A stretch of DNA of 64,000 nt from Mycolicibacterium sp. MU0053 (GTDB lineage: Bacteria > Actinomycetota > Actinomycetes > Mycobacteriales > Mycobacteriaceae), in contig NZ_OY726397.1 of assembly GCF_963378095.1 (NCBI RefSeq), forward strand, positions 1,240,001 through 1,304,000, written 5' to 3'. Below, in pieces: positions 43,673-54,703 of the stretch (position 1 is its first letter; each line of letters starts with the position of its first letter). Below the pieces are notes generated by a model. That model saw only the letters and a program-made list of their open reading frames with translations. It searched no databases and had not been told where the DNA came from. Both the position numbers and the translations under genes were made by a program.

Positions 43673-45340
43673 TTACTGCATGAAGCCGATCTTGGTGTAA
43701 TCCACGTCGCCGAGTCCGGCCGCCCCGAAGTTGGCCAGATTGCTGCGGACTGCGACGTTGCCGGCGGACTGGGTCATCGGCAGGCTGAAGCCCTCGGCGA
43801 AGATCAGCTCGTCGAGTTCGTTGGCCAGCCCGCGCGCCTTGTCCGGATCGAGTTCGGTGAGCGTCTCCTCGATCTTGGCGTCGATCTCCGGCGAGCCGAT
43901 CTTGCCGAAGTTGCTCTCGCCGTCGGACTTGTAGATCTGGGTCAGGCCCCCGAACGGGAACGCGTCGCCGACCCAGGAGAACTGCGCGATGTCGAAGTTG
44001 CCGACGGTGATCCAATCGGTGAAGAATCCGCCGCCGCCCTTGGCCTCGATCTCCAGCTTGACGCCGATCTGCGCCAGATTGTTCTGCGCGATCTGGGCGA
44101 ACTGCTTGGTGCTGGCCGCGTCGTAGAGCACATCGCGGATGACGAGTTGCCTGCCGTCCTTCTCGCGGAACTGGCCGTTGAGCTTCCAACCGAGCTCGTC
44201 GAGTTCGCGGGCGGCCTGCTCGGGGTCGTAGGCCACCACGGCGCTGTTGTCCTGGTAGCCCTTCTGCCCGGCGACGAAGATGTGGTTGTTCAGCGGCGCG
44301 GGGTTGTCGGCCAGGCCGCGCATCGTCACGTTGGCGATGGTCTGCCGATCGATGCCCTTGGAGATGGCCACCCGCAGTTTCGGGTCGGCCAGGATCGAAC
44401 CCGGTGCGCCGTTGAACGTGAAGTGGTACCAGCTGTTGCCCGGCGCCCGCCGGATCTCGATGCCGGCCGTGTTGCGGGCAATCGTCAGTTCATCCAGTGA
44501 CGCCACCCCGGCCGCGTCGATGGTGTTGTTCTGCAGCGCCGGCATCCGGGCCGCGTCGTCGAGCACCAGATAGGTGATCGAGTCGAGCACCGGCGTCTCG
44601 CCCCACCAGTCCGGGTTGCGGGTCAAGGTGATTCGCTGCGCGGTCCGGTCCACCTTGGAGACCTGGAACGGTCCCGCCGTCGGGCCGGGGCCGTTCAGCT
44701 GGCCCTTGTTGAACACCTCGGGGTCGCGCGTCATGCTCGCCGGCAGCAACATCCCGTTGCCCGCGAACATGCCCTGCCAGTCCGCATAGGGCTTGGCGAA
44801 GGTGATGACGGCCTGCCTGTCGTCGGTGCCGCGGGTCACCGAGGCCACCCGCTCGCTACCGTTGGGGCTGGCGAACGCGAAGGCGGGATCCTTGCCGCTC
44901 GTTGCGTGGATCTGGGCGGCGAGGTCCTGCCAGGTGATGGGGGTGCCGTCGGTCCACACCGCATCCGGGTTGATGGTGTAGGTGACCACCTGCGGGTCGG
45001 TCGAGGTGAGTTCGACGTCGGTGAAGTAGTCGGTGTTGACGGTGGTGGTGCCGTCCGGGGCAATGCGGAAGGCGCGCGGCAGGGCGGCGCGCATCATGGC
45101 CGCGGCGTCGGCGACGTTGCCGTCGATGTGCAGCGTGTTGAAGTTCGGCGGGAACTCGTTCAGCGTCAGGCGCAGGTTTCCGCCCTGGCGCAGCGTCGAC
45201 GGATCCTGCGGGTTCATGTCGGCGGCGGTGCCGAGTTCCGCGTCCCCGCCGGCCGAGGGAACGTCCTGGTTGGCGCCCGAGCACCCGGCGAGGATCAGTG
45301 CACCCGTCATTGCCAGCGCGGCACAGCGTCGCAGCATCAT
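43673..45340 (-). CDS. oppA: Oligopeptide ABC transporter substrate-binding lipoprotein OppA
   Basis: 555 aa. Lipobox ILAGC places the lipid-modified Cys at residue 20. The mature protein is a family 5 extracellular solute-binding domain (YTINPDAVWTDGTPITWQDL, NPDWWGETPVLDSITYLV, FTFNGAPGSILADPKLRVAI), nearly collinear with Rv1280c. It captures peptides for OppBCD. The ATG at 45340 follows a TAGCAT -10 by 8 nt; a GTG at 45346 is also in frame. It is the last gene of the leftward opp cluster, 43 bp after oppD, and may have its own promoter. Confidence 0.95.
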   Translation of the reverse strand: MMLRRCAALAMTGALILAGCSGANQDVPSAGGDAELGTAADMNPQDPSTLRQGGNLRLTLNEFPPNFNTLHIDGNVADAAAMMRAALPRAFRIAPDGTTTVNTDYFTDVELTSTDPQVVTYTINPDAVWTDGTPITWQDLAAQIHATSGKDPAFAFASPNGSERVASVTRGTDDRQAVITFAKPYADWQGMFAGNGMLLPASMTRDPEVFNKGQLNGPGPTAGPFQVSKVDRTAQRITLTRNPDWWGETPVLDSITYLVLDDAARMPALQNNTIDAAGVASLDELTIARNTAGIEIRRAPGNSWYHFTFNGAPGSILADPKLRVAISKGIDRQTIANVTMRGLADNPAPLNNHIFVAGQKGYQDNSAVVAYDPEQAARELDELGWKLNGQFREKDGRQLVIRDVLYDAASTKQFAQIAQNNLAQIGVKLEIEAKGGGGFFTDWITVGNFDIAQFSWVGDAFPFGGLTQIYKSDGESNFGKIGSPEIDAKIEETLTELDPDKARGLANELDELIFAEGFSLPMTQSAGNVAVRSNLANFGAAGLGDVDYTKIGFMQ

Positions 45341-45348
45341 GAGCACCG

Positions 45349-45354
45349 ATGCTA
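45349..45354 (-). promoter_or_regulatory. Possible internal -10 element for oppA
   Basis: TAGCAT on the reverse strand, 8 nt before the ATG at 45340, in the short oppD-oppA gap. It would allow separate, higher oppA expression. Confidence 0.4.
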
Positions 45355-45383
45355 ACCGGCTTTGCGTTGCACCCGGTCGCCCG

Positions 45384-47243
45384 CTAGCCGTGTTGGGGAT
45401 CCGGCTGGGGAACCGCGGCCAGCAGCTTTTGGGTGTAGTCGTGCCGGGGCCGGCCGAACACGTCCGCGGCCGGGCCCTGCTCGACGATCTTGCCCTTGTA
45501 CATCACCGCGACGTGGTGGGCCAGGTGCTTGACCACCGAAAGATCGTGGGAGACGAACAGGTAGGACAGCCCGAAGCGCTGCTGCAGGTCCAGCAGCAGA
45601 TTGAGGATGCCGGCCTGGATCGACACGTCCAGCGCCGACACCGGTTCGTCCAGCGCGAGGATCTTCGGCTGCAGGGCCAACGCCCGCGCGATACCGATGC
45701 GCTGTTTCTGGCCGCCGGAGAATTCCGCCGGGTAGCGGGCGGCGTCGGTCCGGCTCAGACCCACCAGCGTGAGCAGCTCCGCGACCCGGTCCTGGCTCGC
45801 GCGCTCGTCGAAACCGTTGGCCTGCAGGGGCTCCGACAACACTTCCGAAACTGGCAGGCGGGGGTCGAGCGAGGCCACCGGATCCTGGAACACCACCTGC
45901 AGGTCGCGGCGCAGCCGCCGACGCCCGGCACGGTCCAACGTGGCCACGTCGGTGCCGAGGACCTCGATCGAACCCGCCTGCGGGGCGGTCAGTTCCAGCA
46001 CTTCGTGCAGCGTCGTCGACTTGCCGGACCCGGATTCGCCGACGATTCCCAGGGTCTGGCCGGCGGGCAGATCGAAGCTGATGCCGTCGACGGCGCGGAC
46101 CTCGCCGACGGTGCGCCGCAGCACCACCCCCTTGGTCAGTCGGTACGTCTTGACCAGGTTGTCCACCCGGATCACTGCGGGCAGATCGGTGTCGGGGGCC
46201 GGGGCGGCCGGGGGAGCGGTTGCCACGCGAAAGATCTCGGCGGCGCTGCGGCCCGCGACGTGTTCGGTGCGAATGCATGCGGCGCGGTGCTCAGCCGAGC
46301 GGTCGCCCACGACGATCAGCTCGGGTTCGGCCGCGCTGCATTCCTCGATCGCCAGGGGACAGCGCGGTGTGAACGGGCACCCGGGCGGTAGGTCGGACAA
46401 CGACGGCGGGGTGCCCGGAATCGGCACCAGCCGGGTGCCCTGAACGGCATCGAGGCGCGGCACCGAGCCCAACAGACCTGCGGTGTAAGGCATTCGGCGG
46501 TCGCGGTAAAGCAGCTCGACCGGGGCGGTCTCGACGGCGCGCCCGGCGTACATCACCATCGCGCGGTCGGCGAACTCCGCCACCACCCCCAGATCGTGCG
46601 TGATGATCAGCACGCCCGCGCCGGTGGCGTCGCGCGCGGTGCGCAGCACATCGAGGATCTGGGCCTGCACGGTGACATCCAGCGCCGTCGTGGGTTCGTC
46701 GCAGATCAGCAGGTCGGGGTCGTTGGCAATGGCGATCGCGATGACGACGCGCTGCCGTTCGCCGCCGGACAGTTCATGCGGGAACGCCTTGGCGCGACGT
46801 TCGGGCTGATTGATGCCGACGAGTTCGAGCAGTTCGACGGCCCGGCGCCGGGCCTGTTGCCTGGTGGTCCGGTTGCGTTGGGGGCTGTGCGCGGTGATGG
46901 CCTCGGCGATCTGGTCGCCGACGGAGTACACCGGCGTCAGCGCGGACATCGGGTCCTGGAACACCGTGCCGATGGCCTTGCCGCGCACCTGCGACATGCC
47001 GCGATCGGGCATGCCGAGCAACTCGGTGCCGCCCAACCGGACCGACCCCGAGACCTGGGCGTATTCGGGCAGCAGGCCGATGATCGCCATCGCCGTGGCC
47101 GACTTGCCCGAACCCGATTCGCCGACGACGGCCACCACCTCACCGGGGTCCACCCGCAGGTTCACCCCGCGCACGGCGGTCACTGGGTCGGCGTCGGTGG
47201 GGTAGGTGACCGAGAGGTCCGTCACCTCCAGTAGCGCGCTCAT
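45384..47243 (-). CDS. oppD: Oligopeptide ABC transporter fused ATPase OppD
   Basis: 619 aa: two ATP-binding cassettes in one chain (OppD plus OppF). The first has [19 protein letters not shown] and [12 protein letters not shown]; the second has [19 protein letters not shown] and [12 protein letters not shown]. After the first cassette, the Cys-containing oligopeptide C-terminal domain ([20 protein letters not shown]) is typical of Dpp/Opp ATPases and may bind an Fe-S cluster. It powers peptide import. The ATG overlaps the oppC stop (ATGA). It matches Rv1281c. Confidence 0.96.
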   Translation of the reverse strand: MSALLEVTDLSVTYPTDADPVTAVRGVNLRVDPGEVVAVVGESGSGKSATAMAIIGLLPEYAQVSGSVRLGGTELLGMPDRGMSQVRGKAIGTVFQDPMSALTPVYSVGDQIAEAITAHSPQRNRTTRQQARRRAVELLELVGINQPERRAKAFPHELSGGERQRVVIAIAIANDPDLLICDEPTTALDVTVQAQILDVLRTARDATGAGVLIITHDLGVVAEFADRAMVMYAGRAVETAPVELLYRDRRMPYTAGLLGSVPRLDAVQGTRLVPIPGTPPSLSDLPPGCPFTPRCPLAIEECSAAEPELIVVGDRSAEHRAACIRTEHVAGRSAAEIFRVATAPPAAPAPDTDLPAVIRVDNLVKTYRLTKGVVLRRTVGEVRAVDGISFDLPAGQTLGIVGESGSGKSTTLHEVLELTAPQAGSIEVLGTDVATLDRAGRRRLRRDLQVVFQDPVASLDPRLPVSEVLSEPLQANGFDERASQDRVAELLTLVGLSRTDAARYPAEFSGGQKQRIGIARALALQPKILALDEPVSALDVSIQAGILNLLLDLQQRFGLSYLFVSHDLSVVKHLAHHVAVMYKGKIVEQGPAADVFGRPRHDYTQKLLAAVPQPDPQHG

Positions 47244-48175
47244 CGACTGCTCCTGGACGCGCGGCGGTTGCGCCGCAGGTTGCCCGAGCCGGGATCGACG
47301 GCGTCCCGGATGCCGTCGCCGATCATGTTGGCGCAGAGCACGATCAGCACCAAGATCCCGGCGGGGAACAGGAACACCCATGGGAAGGTGGTGACCGACG
47401 GCGTGCCGGACGCGATCAGGGTGCCCAGCGAGACGTCGGGCGGTTGCACGCCGAATCCCAGGTAGCTGAGCCCGGTTTCGGCGAGGATCGCCAGTCCGAC
47501 GTTGAGGGTGGTGTCGATGATCAGGATGGAGGCCACATTCGGCAGAATGTGCCGGGAGATGATGCGGGTGTTGGACACCCCCATATATCTTGCGGCCTGC
47601 ACGAATTCGAGTTCCCGCAGGCTCATGGTCATTCCGCGCACCATGCGGGCGCTGATCATCCAGCTGAACAGCGACAGCAGCACGATCAACATGACAATGC
47701 TGCCGCTCTGCTTGACGCGCGGGGTCGCGATGGCGATGAGGATGAAGCTGGGCACCACCAGCAGCAGGTCGACGAGCCACATCAGCGTGCGATCGCGCCA
47801 TCCGCCGAAGAAGCCGGCGATGGCGCCGACGGTGGCCGCGATCACCGTCGAGATGAACGCGACGCACAGCCCGATCAGCATGGACTTCTGCATGCCGCGC
47901 AGCGTCATCGCGAACAGGTCCTGGCCCAGCGCGTTGGTGCCGAACCAGTGCTGCGGGCTGGGCGGCTGTTGCAAGGCGGTGTAGTCCAGGTCGGTGTAGG
48001 ACCACGGCAGCAGCGGCGGCAACGCGTAGCAGCCGACGAACATCACGATCAGCAGCGCCAGTGACACCACCGCCGGCCGATTGCGCAGGAAGCGGCGCAG
48101 CACCATCGAGCGGCGCGAGGTGAACGCGGCGCTCGGTTCGGGGGCCGCGGCGGGGGTGGTCACGGGTTCGCTCAT
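47240..48175 (-). CDS. oppC: Oligopeptide ABC transporter permease OppC
   Basis: 311 aa inner-membrane permease. One N-terminal TM helix, an extracytoplasmic loop with [19 protein letters not shown] (a DppC hallmark), then about five TMs. The EAA loop that contacts the ATPase is [20 protein letters not shown]. Four-base overlaps with oppB (ATGA) and oppD indicate one polycistronic message. It matches Rv1282c. Confidence 0.95.
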   Translation of the reverse strand: MSEPVTTPAAAPEPSAAFTSRRSMVLRRFLRNRPAVVSLALLIVMFVGCYALPPLLPWSYTDLDYTALQQPPSPQHWFGTNALGQDLFAMTLRGMQKSMLIGLCVAFISTVIAATVGAIAGFFGGWRDRTLMWLVDLLLVVPSFILIAIATPRVKQSGSIVMLIVLLSLFSWMISARMVRGMTMSLRELEFVQAARYMGVSNTRIISRHILPNVASILIIDTTLNVGLAILAETGLSYLGFGVQPPDVSLGTLIASGTPSVTTFPWVFLFPAGILVLIVLCANMIGDGIRDAVDPGSGNLRRNRRASRSSR

Positions 48176-49149
48176 CGGACCCGCACTCGGGGATCGAGCG
48201 CGGCGTAGATGACGTCGGACAGCAGTCCGGCCAACAGGATCACCGCACCGGAGAACACCGTGATCGCGGCGATGATGTTGGTGTCCTGGGTCGCGATGCC
48301 CTGGACCACCCATTCGCCCATGCCGTGCCAGCCGAAGATCTTCTCGACGAACACCGCACCGGTCACCAGGCCGCTGACCCCGTAGGCGAACAGCGTGGCC
48401 ATCGGGATCAGTGCGGTGCGCAGGCCGTGCCGGAACAGCGCCTGCCGTTGGGTGAGGCCCTTGGCCCGCGCCGTGCGGATGAAGTCCTGGCCCAACACGT
48501 CGAGCATCGCGTTGCGTTGATAGCGGCTGTAGCCGGCCATGGCCATCAACGCCAGCGTGAAGCTCGGCAGCACCAGATGCTGGAGCCGGTCGACGAACAT
48601 TTGCCAGGTGCCGCCGAGCGCGTCCGGGGAAGTCTCGCCGGTGTATTCGAACAGCCGTACGCCCAGGACCGTATTGACCTGTAGCGCGCCGAGGATCATC
48701 AGGTTGGCGATCACGAACGTCGGCGTCGAGAGCACCAGCAGCGAGGCCACGGTGATCACCCGGTCGGACAGCCGGTATTGCCGGACCGCGCTCCACGCGC
48801 CGATCACCACCCCGACCACGGTTCCGAACACCGAGCCGATCACCAGCAGTCGCAGGCTCACCCCGATCCGGCGCCCCAGCTCCTCGGAGACCGGCTGGCC
48901 GGTGATGGTGGTGCCGAAATCGCCCTGCACCGCACCGGAGACCCAGTGCACGTACCGAATCGGGACCGGCTTGTCCAGGTCCAGTTCGGCGGCCTTGGCG
49001 TCGATGACGGCCTGCGGTGGCCGGGGATTGCGCTGCTCGAGGCTGTCCAGTGGCGAAAACGCGATCGAGGTCAGGCAGAACGTGAGGAATGAGGCCAGCG
49101 CCAGCAGGACGACGTAATTGAGCATGCGGCGCGTCAGGAACCGCGTCAC
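48172..49149 (-). CDS. oppB: Oligopeptide ABC transporter permease OppB
   Basis: 325 aa, first gene of the leftward opp cluster. TM1 ([20 protein letters not shown]) is followed by the periplasmic segment and five more helices. The EAA loop [21 protein letters not shown] and the motif [13 protein letters not shown] are characteristic of DppB/OppB. The GTG start has GGAGCAGCGG upstream. It matches Rv1283c and diverges from canA with a 131-bp gap holding no clear gene. Confidence 0.95.
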   Translation of the reverse strand: MTRFLTRRMLNYVVLLALASFLTFCLTSIAFSPLDSLEQRNPRPPQAVIDAKAAELDLDKPVPIRYVHWVSGAVQGDFGTTITGQPVSEELGRRIGVSLRLLVIGSVFGTVVGVVIGAWSAVRQYRLSDRVITVASLLVLSTPTFVIANLMILGALQVNTVLGVRLFEYTGETSPDALGGTWQMFVDRLQHLVLPSFTLALMAMAGYSRYQRNAMLDVLGQDFIRTARAKGLTQRQALFRHGLRTALIPMATLFAYGVSGLVTGAVFVEKIFGWHGMGEWVVQGIATQDTNIIAAITVFSGAVILLAGLLSDVIYAALDPRVRVR

Positions 49150-49266
49150 CCGCTGCTCCGCCTCTGCTGCATGCGCACAGCGTAGGAGATCGCGGCCGCG
49201 GTGCTGGCCAAGCCAGGGGTTGTGTTCACCCTGATCGAAGAAGCTGAATGCCGGCCCGCGAGCTGT

Positions 49267-49272
49267 TAGCGT
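49267..49272 (+). promoter_or_regulatory. -10 element for canA
   Basis: TAGCGT, 8 nt before the ATG at 49281, consistent with a leaderless transcript. Confidence 0.5.
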
Positions 49273-49280
49273 CCCCGAAC

Positions 49281-49772
49281 ATGAGCGTGACTGATCAATA
49301 TCTGGCCAACAACGCGAAGTACGCCGAAACCTTCAGCGGTCCGCTGCCGCTGCCGCCGAGCAAGCATGTCGCGGTGCTGGCGTGCATGGATGCCCGCCTC
49401 AACGTGTACGCGCTGCTGGGACTCGGTGACGGCGAGGCGCACGTCATCCGCAACGCCGGCGGTGTGGTCACCGATGACGAGATCCGGTCGTTGGCCATCA
49501 GCCAGCGACTGCTGGGGACCAGGGAGATCATCCTGATCCACCACACCGACTGCGGCATGCTCACCTTCACCGACGATGCCTTCAAGAAGGAGATCCAGGA
49601 CGAGACCGGCCTCAAGCCGGAATGGGCGCCCGAATCCTTCCCCGACGTCGCAGAGGATGTGCGCCAGTCGCTGCGCCGCATCGAGGCCAGCCCGTTCGTG
49701 ACGCTGCACGAGTCGTTGCGGGGATTCGTCTTCGACGTCGCGACGGGCAAGCTCACCGAGGTCACCCTGTAG
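49281..49772 (+). CDS. canA: Beta-carbonic anhydrase CanA
   Basis: 163 aa, equal to Rv1284. It interconverts CO2 and bicarbonate. The zinc ligands Cys35, His88 and Cys91 are present (VLACMDARLN and IHHTDCGML), as is the Asp37-Arg39 dyad that gates the zinc. It lies alone between the divergent opp cluster and the cys operon. Confidence 0.96.
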   Translation: MSVTDQYLANNAKYAETFSGPLPLPPSKHVAVLACMDARLNVYALLGLGDGEAHVIRNAGGVVTDDEIRSLAISQRLLGTREIILIHHTDCGMLTFTDDAFKKEIQDETGLKPEWAPESFPDVAEDVRQSLRRIEASPFVTLHESLRGFVFDVATGKLTEVTL

Positions 49773-49899
49773 CTCGCCCCGCCCCGCCCAACTCACCGTT
49801 GGGCCACTTTGTGCGAGTAACTCCCGGCATTTCGTCGAGCTCGGCGCGCTGCGGGCGGCGTTCCACCTCGGTACGCGCCAAATCACCTGATCGCAACGC

Positions 49900-49929
49900 T
49901 TGACGGACCGGCTCCCGGCTGGTTATATA
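49900..49929 (+). promoter_or_regulatory. Promoter of the cysD-cysNC-cysQ operon
   Basis: -35 TTGACG (49900-49905), an 18-nt spacer and -10 TATATA (49924-49929) predict a start near 49936, followed by an AT-rich ~45-nt leader ending in GAGGAA. The AT-rich leader stands out against its GC-rich surroundings. Confidence 0.65.
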
Positions 49930-49980
49930 CCTGACAATAAACATAAACTTGGTCAAATAGCCCAACTTTACGAGGAATCT

Positions 49981-50909
<929 letters not shown>

Positions 50910-50910
<1 letters not shown>

Positions 50911-52772
50911 TGGGTTCGTCGACGACACTGTTGCGCATCGCGACGGCCGGCTCGGTGGACGACGGCAAGTCCACCCTCATCGGGCGGTTGCTGTTCGACT
51001 CCAAGGCGGTCATGGAAGACCAGCTCGCCGCGGTCGAACGCACGTCCCACGAGCGTGGCCACGACTACACCGACCTGGCGCTGGTCACCGACGGGCTGCG
51101 CGCCGAGCGCGAACAGGGCATCACGATCGATGTCGCCTACCGCTACTTCGCCACCGCCAAGCGGAAATTCATCATCGCCGACACCCCGGGGCATCTGCAG
51201 TACACCCGGAACATGGTCACCGGCACCTCGACCGCCCAACTGGCGATCGTGCTCGTCGATGCCCGCCACGGCCTCCTGGAGCAGTCGCGACGCCACGCGT
51301 TCCTGGCCTCGCTCCTCGGGGTGCAGCACATTGTGCTGGCGGTCAACAAGATGGACCTGATCGACTGGGACAAAGAACGTTTCGAGCAGATCCGCGACGA
51401 GTTCCACGCCTTCGCCACCCGGCTGGATTTCCACGATGTGACCACCATTCCGCTCTCGGCGCTGCAGGGCGACAACGTGGTGACGAAGTCGGACAAGACG
51501 CCGTGGTACGACGGTCCCGCGTTGCTGAGCCACCTCGAGGACGTCTACATCGCCGGTGACCGCAACCTGGTCGACGTGCGCTTCCCGGTGCAGTACGTGA
51601 TCCGGCCGCAAACCCACGAGCATGCCGATCACCGCAGCTACGCCGGCACCGTTGCCGGCGGCGTGATGCGCCCGGGCGACGAGGTGGTGGTGCTGCCGAG
51701 CGGAAAGACCAGCACCATCACCACGATTCACGGACCCACCGGTCCGGTCGCGGAGGCGTTTCCGCCGATGGCGGTGTCGGTGAGTCTGACCGACGACATC
51801 GACATCAGTCGCGGCGATATGATCGCCCGCCCGAACAATCAGCCGGTGGCCACCAAGGAATTCGACGCCATGGTGTGCTGGATGGCCGACGAGGCCACCT
51901 TGGAACCCGGCCGCGACTACCTCATCAAGCACACCACCCGCACCACGCGGGTCCGGGTGGGCGCGCTCGACTACCGTCTCGACGTCAACACCCTGCACCG
52001 CGACAAGGCGGCAACGGCGTTGAAGCTCAACGAACTCGGCCGCATCACGCTGCGCTCACAGGTGCCGCTGCTGCTCGACGAGTACGCCCGCAACGCCAGC
52101 ACCGGGTCGTTCATCCTGATCGACCCGGACACCAATGTGACCGTGGCAGCGGGAATGGTGCGCGACACCGCACCCGCGGCCACCCGCGGCGCCACCCCGA
52201 ACACCGTGCGCCACCAGTCGCTGGTCACCCCGGGGGAACGGCTGAGCAAGGGCCGCACCCTGTGGTTCACCGGACTGTCCGGCTCCGGCAAGTCTTCGGT
52301 CGCGGTGTTGGTTGAGCAGCAACTGGTCGAAAAGGGCTGCCCCGCCTACGTTCTCGACGGCGACAATCTGCGTCACGGCCTCAATGCCGACCTCGGCTTC
52401 TCGATGGACGACCGCGCCGAGAACCTGCGGCGTCTTGCGCACATCGCCACGCTGATGGCCGACGCCGGTCTGACGGTGCTGGTGCCCGCCATCAGCCCGT
52501 TGGAGGAGCATCGCGAGTTGGCCCGCAAGGTGCACACCGATCAGGCGACCGACTTCTACGAGATCTTCGTGGACACCCCGCTCGCGGACTGCGAGCAGCG
52601 CGACCCGAAGGGGCTCTACGCCAAGGCGCGGGCAGGGGAGATCACCCATTTCACCGGCATCGACAGCCCCTATCAGCGGCCCAAGAATCCGGACCTGCGG
52701 CTGACGCCCGACCGTAGTCCCGACGAACTGGCACAGCAGGTCATCGACCTCCTGGAGGCCGGTCGTGGCTGA
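50910..52772 (+). CDS. cysNC: Bifunctional sulfate adenylyltransferase subunit 1 / APS kinase CysNC
   Basis: 620 aa. The N-terminal GTPase has G1 GSVDDGKST, G3 DTPGH and G4 NKMD and drives APS synthesis with CysD. The C-terminal ~170 residues are APS kinase: P-loop GLSGSGKSS (~453), LDGDNLRHGLNADLGFS and the later KARAGEITHFTGID, yielding PAPS. The fusion matches Rv1286. Translation is coupled to cysD (TGATG) and its end overlaps the cysQ start by 8 bp. Confidence 0.97.
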
Positions 52773-53502
52773 TCATCAACTGGCCGCCGACCTGGCGACC
52801 CGCGCCGGTGAACTGTTGCTCGCGGTGCGGACCGAACTCGAGGATGCCACCGCCGAGGAACGAAAGGCCGCCGGCGACAAGCGCTCTCACGACTTCCTGA
52901 TGGCGGAGTTGGCGGCGACCCGGCCAAACGACGTGGTGCTGTCCGAGGAGGGCGTCGACAACCCCGAGCGGCTGACCGCACAGCGGTTGTGGATCGTGGA
53001 CCCGCTCGACGGCACCCGGGAGTTCTCCGAGTTGGGGCGCGAGGACTGGGCCGTGCACGTAGCGCTGTGGGAAGCCGGTGAACTCGTCGCCGGTGCGGTG
53101 GCGCTACCGGCTCAAGGGATCACGTTGTCGACACCGACGGTGCCGAAGGTCCCGCCCGCGCCGAGCCAGCCCCGCATCGTCGTGTCGCGCACCCGGCCGC
53201 CGGCGGTAGCGCTGGCAGTGCGCGACGCGTTGGGCGGTGTGCTGGTCGAAATGGGTTCGGCCGGTGCCAAGGTGGCCTCGGTGGTGCAGGGCGTCTCCGA
53301 TGTCTACGTCCACGCCGGTGGGCAGTACGAATGGGACTCGGCGGCGCCGGTCGCGGTGGCGCGAGCGGCAGGCCTGTACACCTCACGCATCGACGGTTCG
53401 CCGTTGCGCTACAACCAGTCCGACGCGAAACTGCCCGATCTGATCGTCTGCCGGCCCGAGCACGCCGAAGCGGTCCTGGCGGTCACGGCCGCGACGAACT
53501 GA
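52765..53502 (+). CDS. cysQ: 3'-phosphoadenosine 5'-phosphosulfate phosphatase CysQ-like
   Basis: 245 aa, inositol-monophosphatase superfamily. The metal-binding motifs are VLSEEGVD and WIVDPLDGTREF, with the distal Asp in QYEWDSAAPVAVARAAG. It removes the 3'-phosphate of PAP or PAPS, controlling PAPS levels and clearing the PAP left by sulfotransferases. In M. tuberculosis cysQ (Rv2131c) is not next to cysDN, whereas here it is the third gene of the operon. The GTG start overlaps cysNC. The gene ends within the convergent sulfotransferase gene (20 bp overlap). Confidence 0.92.
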   Translation: MADHQLAADLATRAGELLLAVRTELEDATAEERKAAGDKRSHDFLMAELAATRPNDVVLSEEGVDNPERLTAQRLWIVDPLDGTREFSELGREDWAVHVALWEAGELVAGAVALPAQGITLSTPTVPKVPPAPSQPRIVVSRTRPPAVALAVRDALGGVLVEMGSAGAKVASVVQGVSDVYVHAGGQYEWDSAAPVAVARAAGLYTSRIDGSPLRYNQSDAKLPDLIVCRPEHAEAVLAVTAATN

Positions 53503-54703
53503 GTTCGTCGAGGAAGGCGAAGCGCTCCCGGACCTCGTCGGCCACGATCCCGAACTGTTCGGACGTGTAGCGGTGTTGCCCCGCGGCGTCGCGGGGGTGA
53601 CTGCGCTGGTAGGAGTCCACGAATGCCGGCAGGTCCTCCGGCGGGGCCAGGCCGGCGGCGCCATAGATGTCGGCCACGACGGTGGCGGGCGCGGCGGTCA
53701 ATTCGCGGTAGTCGATGTCGACGAAGGTGGCCGCGGTCTGCCGTCGCACCTCGACCGCCCGACGGAACCACAGTTCGCTCTGGGCGACCTGCTGGCGACC
53801 GACCTCGAAGGGGTCGACGTCATCGCTGTAGGTGGCGCGGTAGACCGCGAACAGACTGGCCCCCGAGGTCAGGGTCGCGACGATATCGCGATGAATCTGC
53901 ACCACCACCAGCCCCGGGAAGGTGTCGATGAGATGGTCGAGTTCGGCGGTGTGGGCCGGGGCCTTCAACACGAGCCGCCGGGGATCGCCGGCGGTCAGCA
54001 GTTGCAGCACCTCTCGGTAGCGCGCGTAGGTGCCGGTGAAGTCCTGCGCGGCAAGCCAATCGGCGTACGACGGCAGCCGCATCATCGAGGTGAAACCCCA
54101 GTTGCGCAGGTCGGTGCCCATCCCCAGCACGCATTCCTCGGGGAGGGTGGGTCCCGAGGGGTGCACCACGGCCATGGCGGGGTTCAGCGTATGCAGCAAC
54201 TCGCTGGCCGGGCCGGCCGCCGCTGCGGTGGCCGGGCGTTCCGGGCCGACAAAGCGCCACGGTGCGACGAGTTCGGCCGGCAACGGCGCATGCAAACGGG
54301 GGTCGGTGTTCAGCAGCCGGAACAGGAACGTCGTCCCGGTCCGCCACCCGCCGATGATCACGATCGGCGGCGCCATTTCGACGTCGTGGAGCGCGGGGTC
54401 GTCGTTGTAGCACTGCGCAATTCGGGCGCCGGCGGTCAACCTGCCGGCGGCGGAGTCCAAGGCCATTCTGATTCCGACGGCGTTCAGCCGGCCGTCCTGG
54501 TGGGCCGAACCCAGGAACTCCTCCAGTGCGGATGCCCAACCGTCGGCGAAAAGCGCGGGGGAGTGCTTGCCGCCTCGGGTCGCGCGCTCCCCGACCCGAT
54601 CCGCGTCGAATCGGTAGCGGTGCGGGTTCTCGAGCCGATCGCGCTCCGCTTCGGCGTAGATCTGCCGGGCCGTCGGGCTGCGTTCGGGCAGCCGCCAGGT
54701 CAT
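53483..54703 (-). CDS. Sulfotransferase family protein (PAPS-dependent)
   Basis: 406 aa. The 5'-phosphosulfate-binding loop is IIGGWRTGTTFLFRLL (~118-130), and the 3'-phosphate-binding region follows the strand VVVQIHRDIVATLTSG. This is the actinobacterial Sulfotransfer_3 type, which sulfates lipids, glycolipids or small metabolites; the acceptor is unknown. Its start overlaps the DUF1214 stop (ATGA). It faces the PAPS-making cys operon and overlaps cysQ. Confidence 0.9.
   Translation of the reverse strand: MTWRLPERSPTARQIYAEAERDRLENPHRYRFDADRVGERATRGGKHSPALFADGWASALEEFLGSAHQDGRLNAVGIRMALDSAAGRLTAGARIAQCYNDDPALHDVEMAPPIVIIGGWRTGTTFLFRLLNTDPRLHAPLPAELVAPWRFVGPERPATAAAAGPASELLHTLNPAMAVVHPSGPTLPEECVLGMGTDLRNWGFTSMMRLPSYADWLAAQDFTGTYARYREVLQLLTAGDPRRLVLKAPAHTAELDHLIDTFPGLVVVQIHRDIVATLTSGASLFAVYRATYSDDVDPFEVGRQQVAQSELWFRRAVEVRRQTAATFVDIDYRELTAAPATVVADIYGAAGLAPPEDLPAFVDSYQRSHPRDAAGQHRYTSEQFGIVADEVRERFAFLDELSSSRP

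Noticed and set aside
49900..49980. N-terminal extension of CysD from a TTG at 49900
   Set aside because: The stretch is AT-rich and holds the -35/-10 promoter; a good ribosome-binding site precedes the ATG at 49981.
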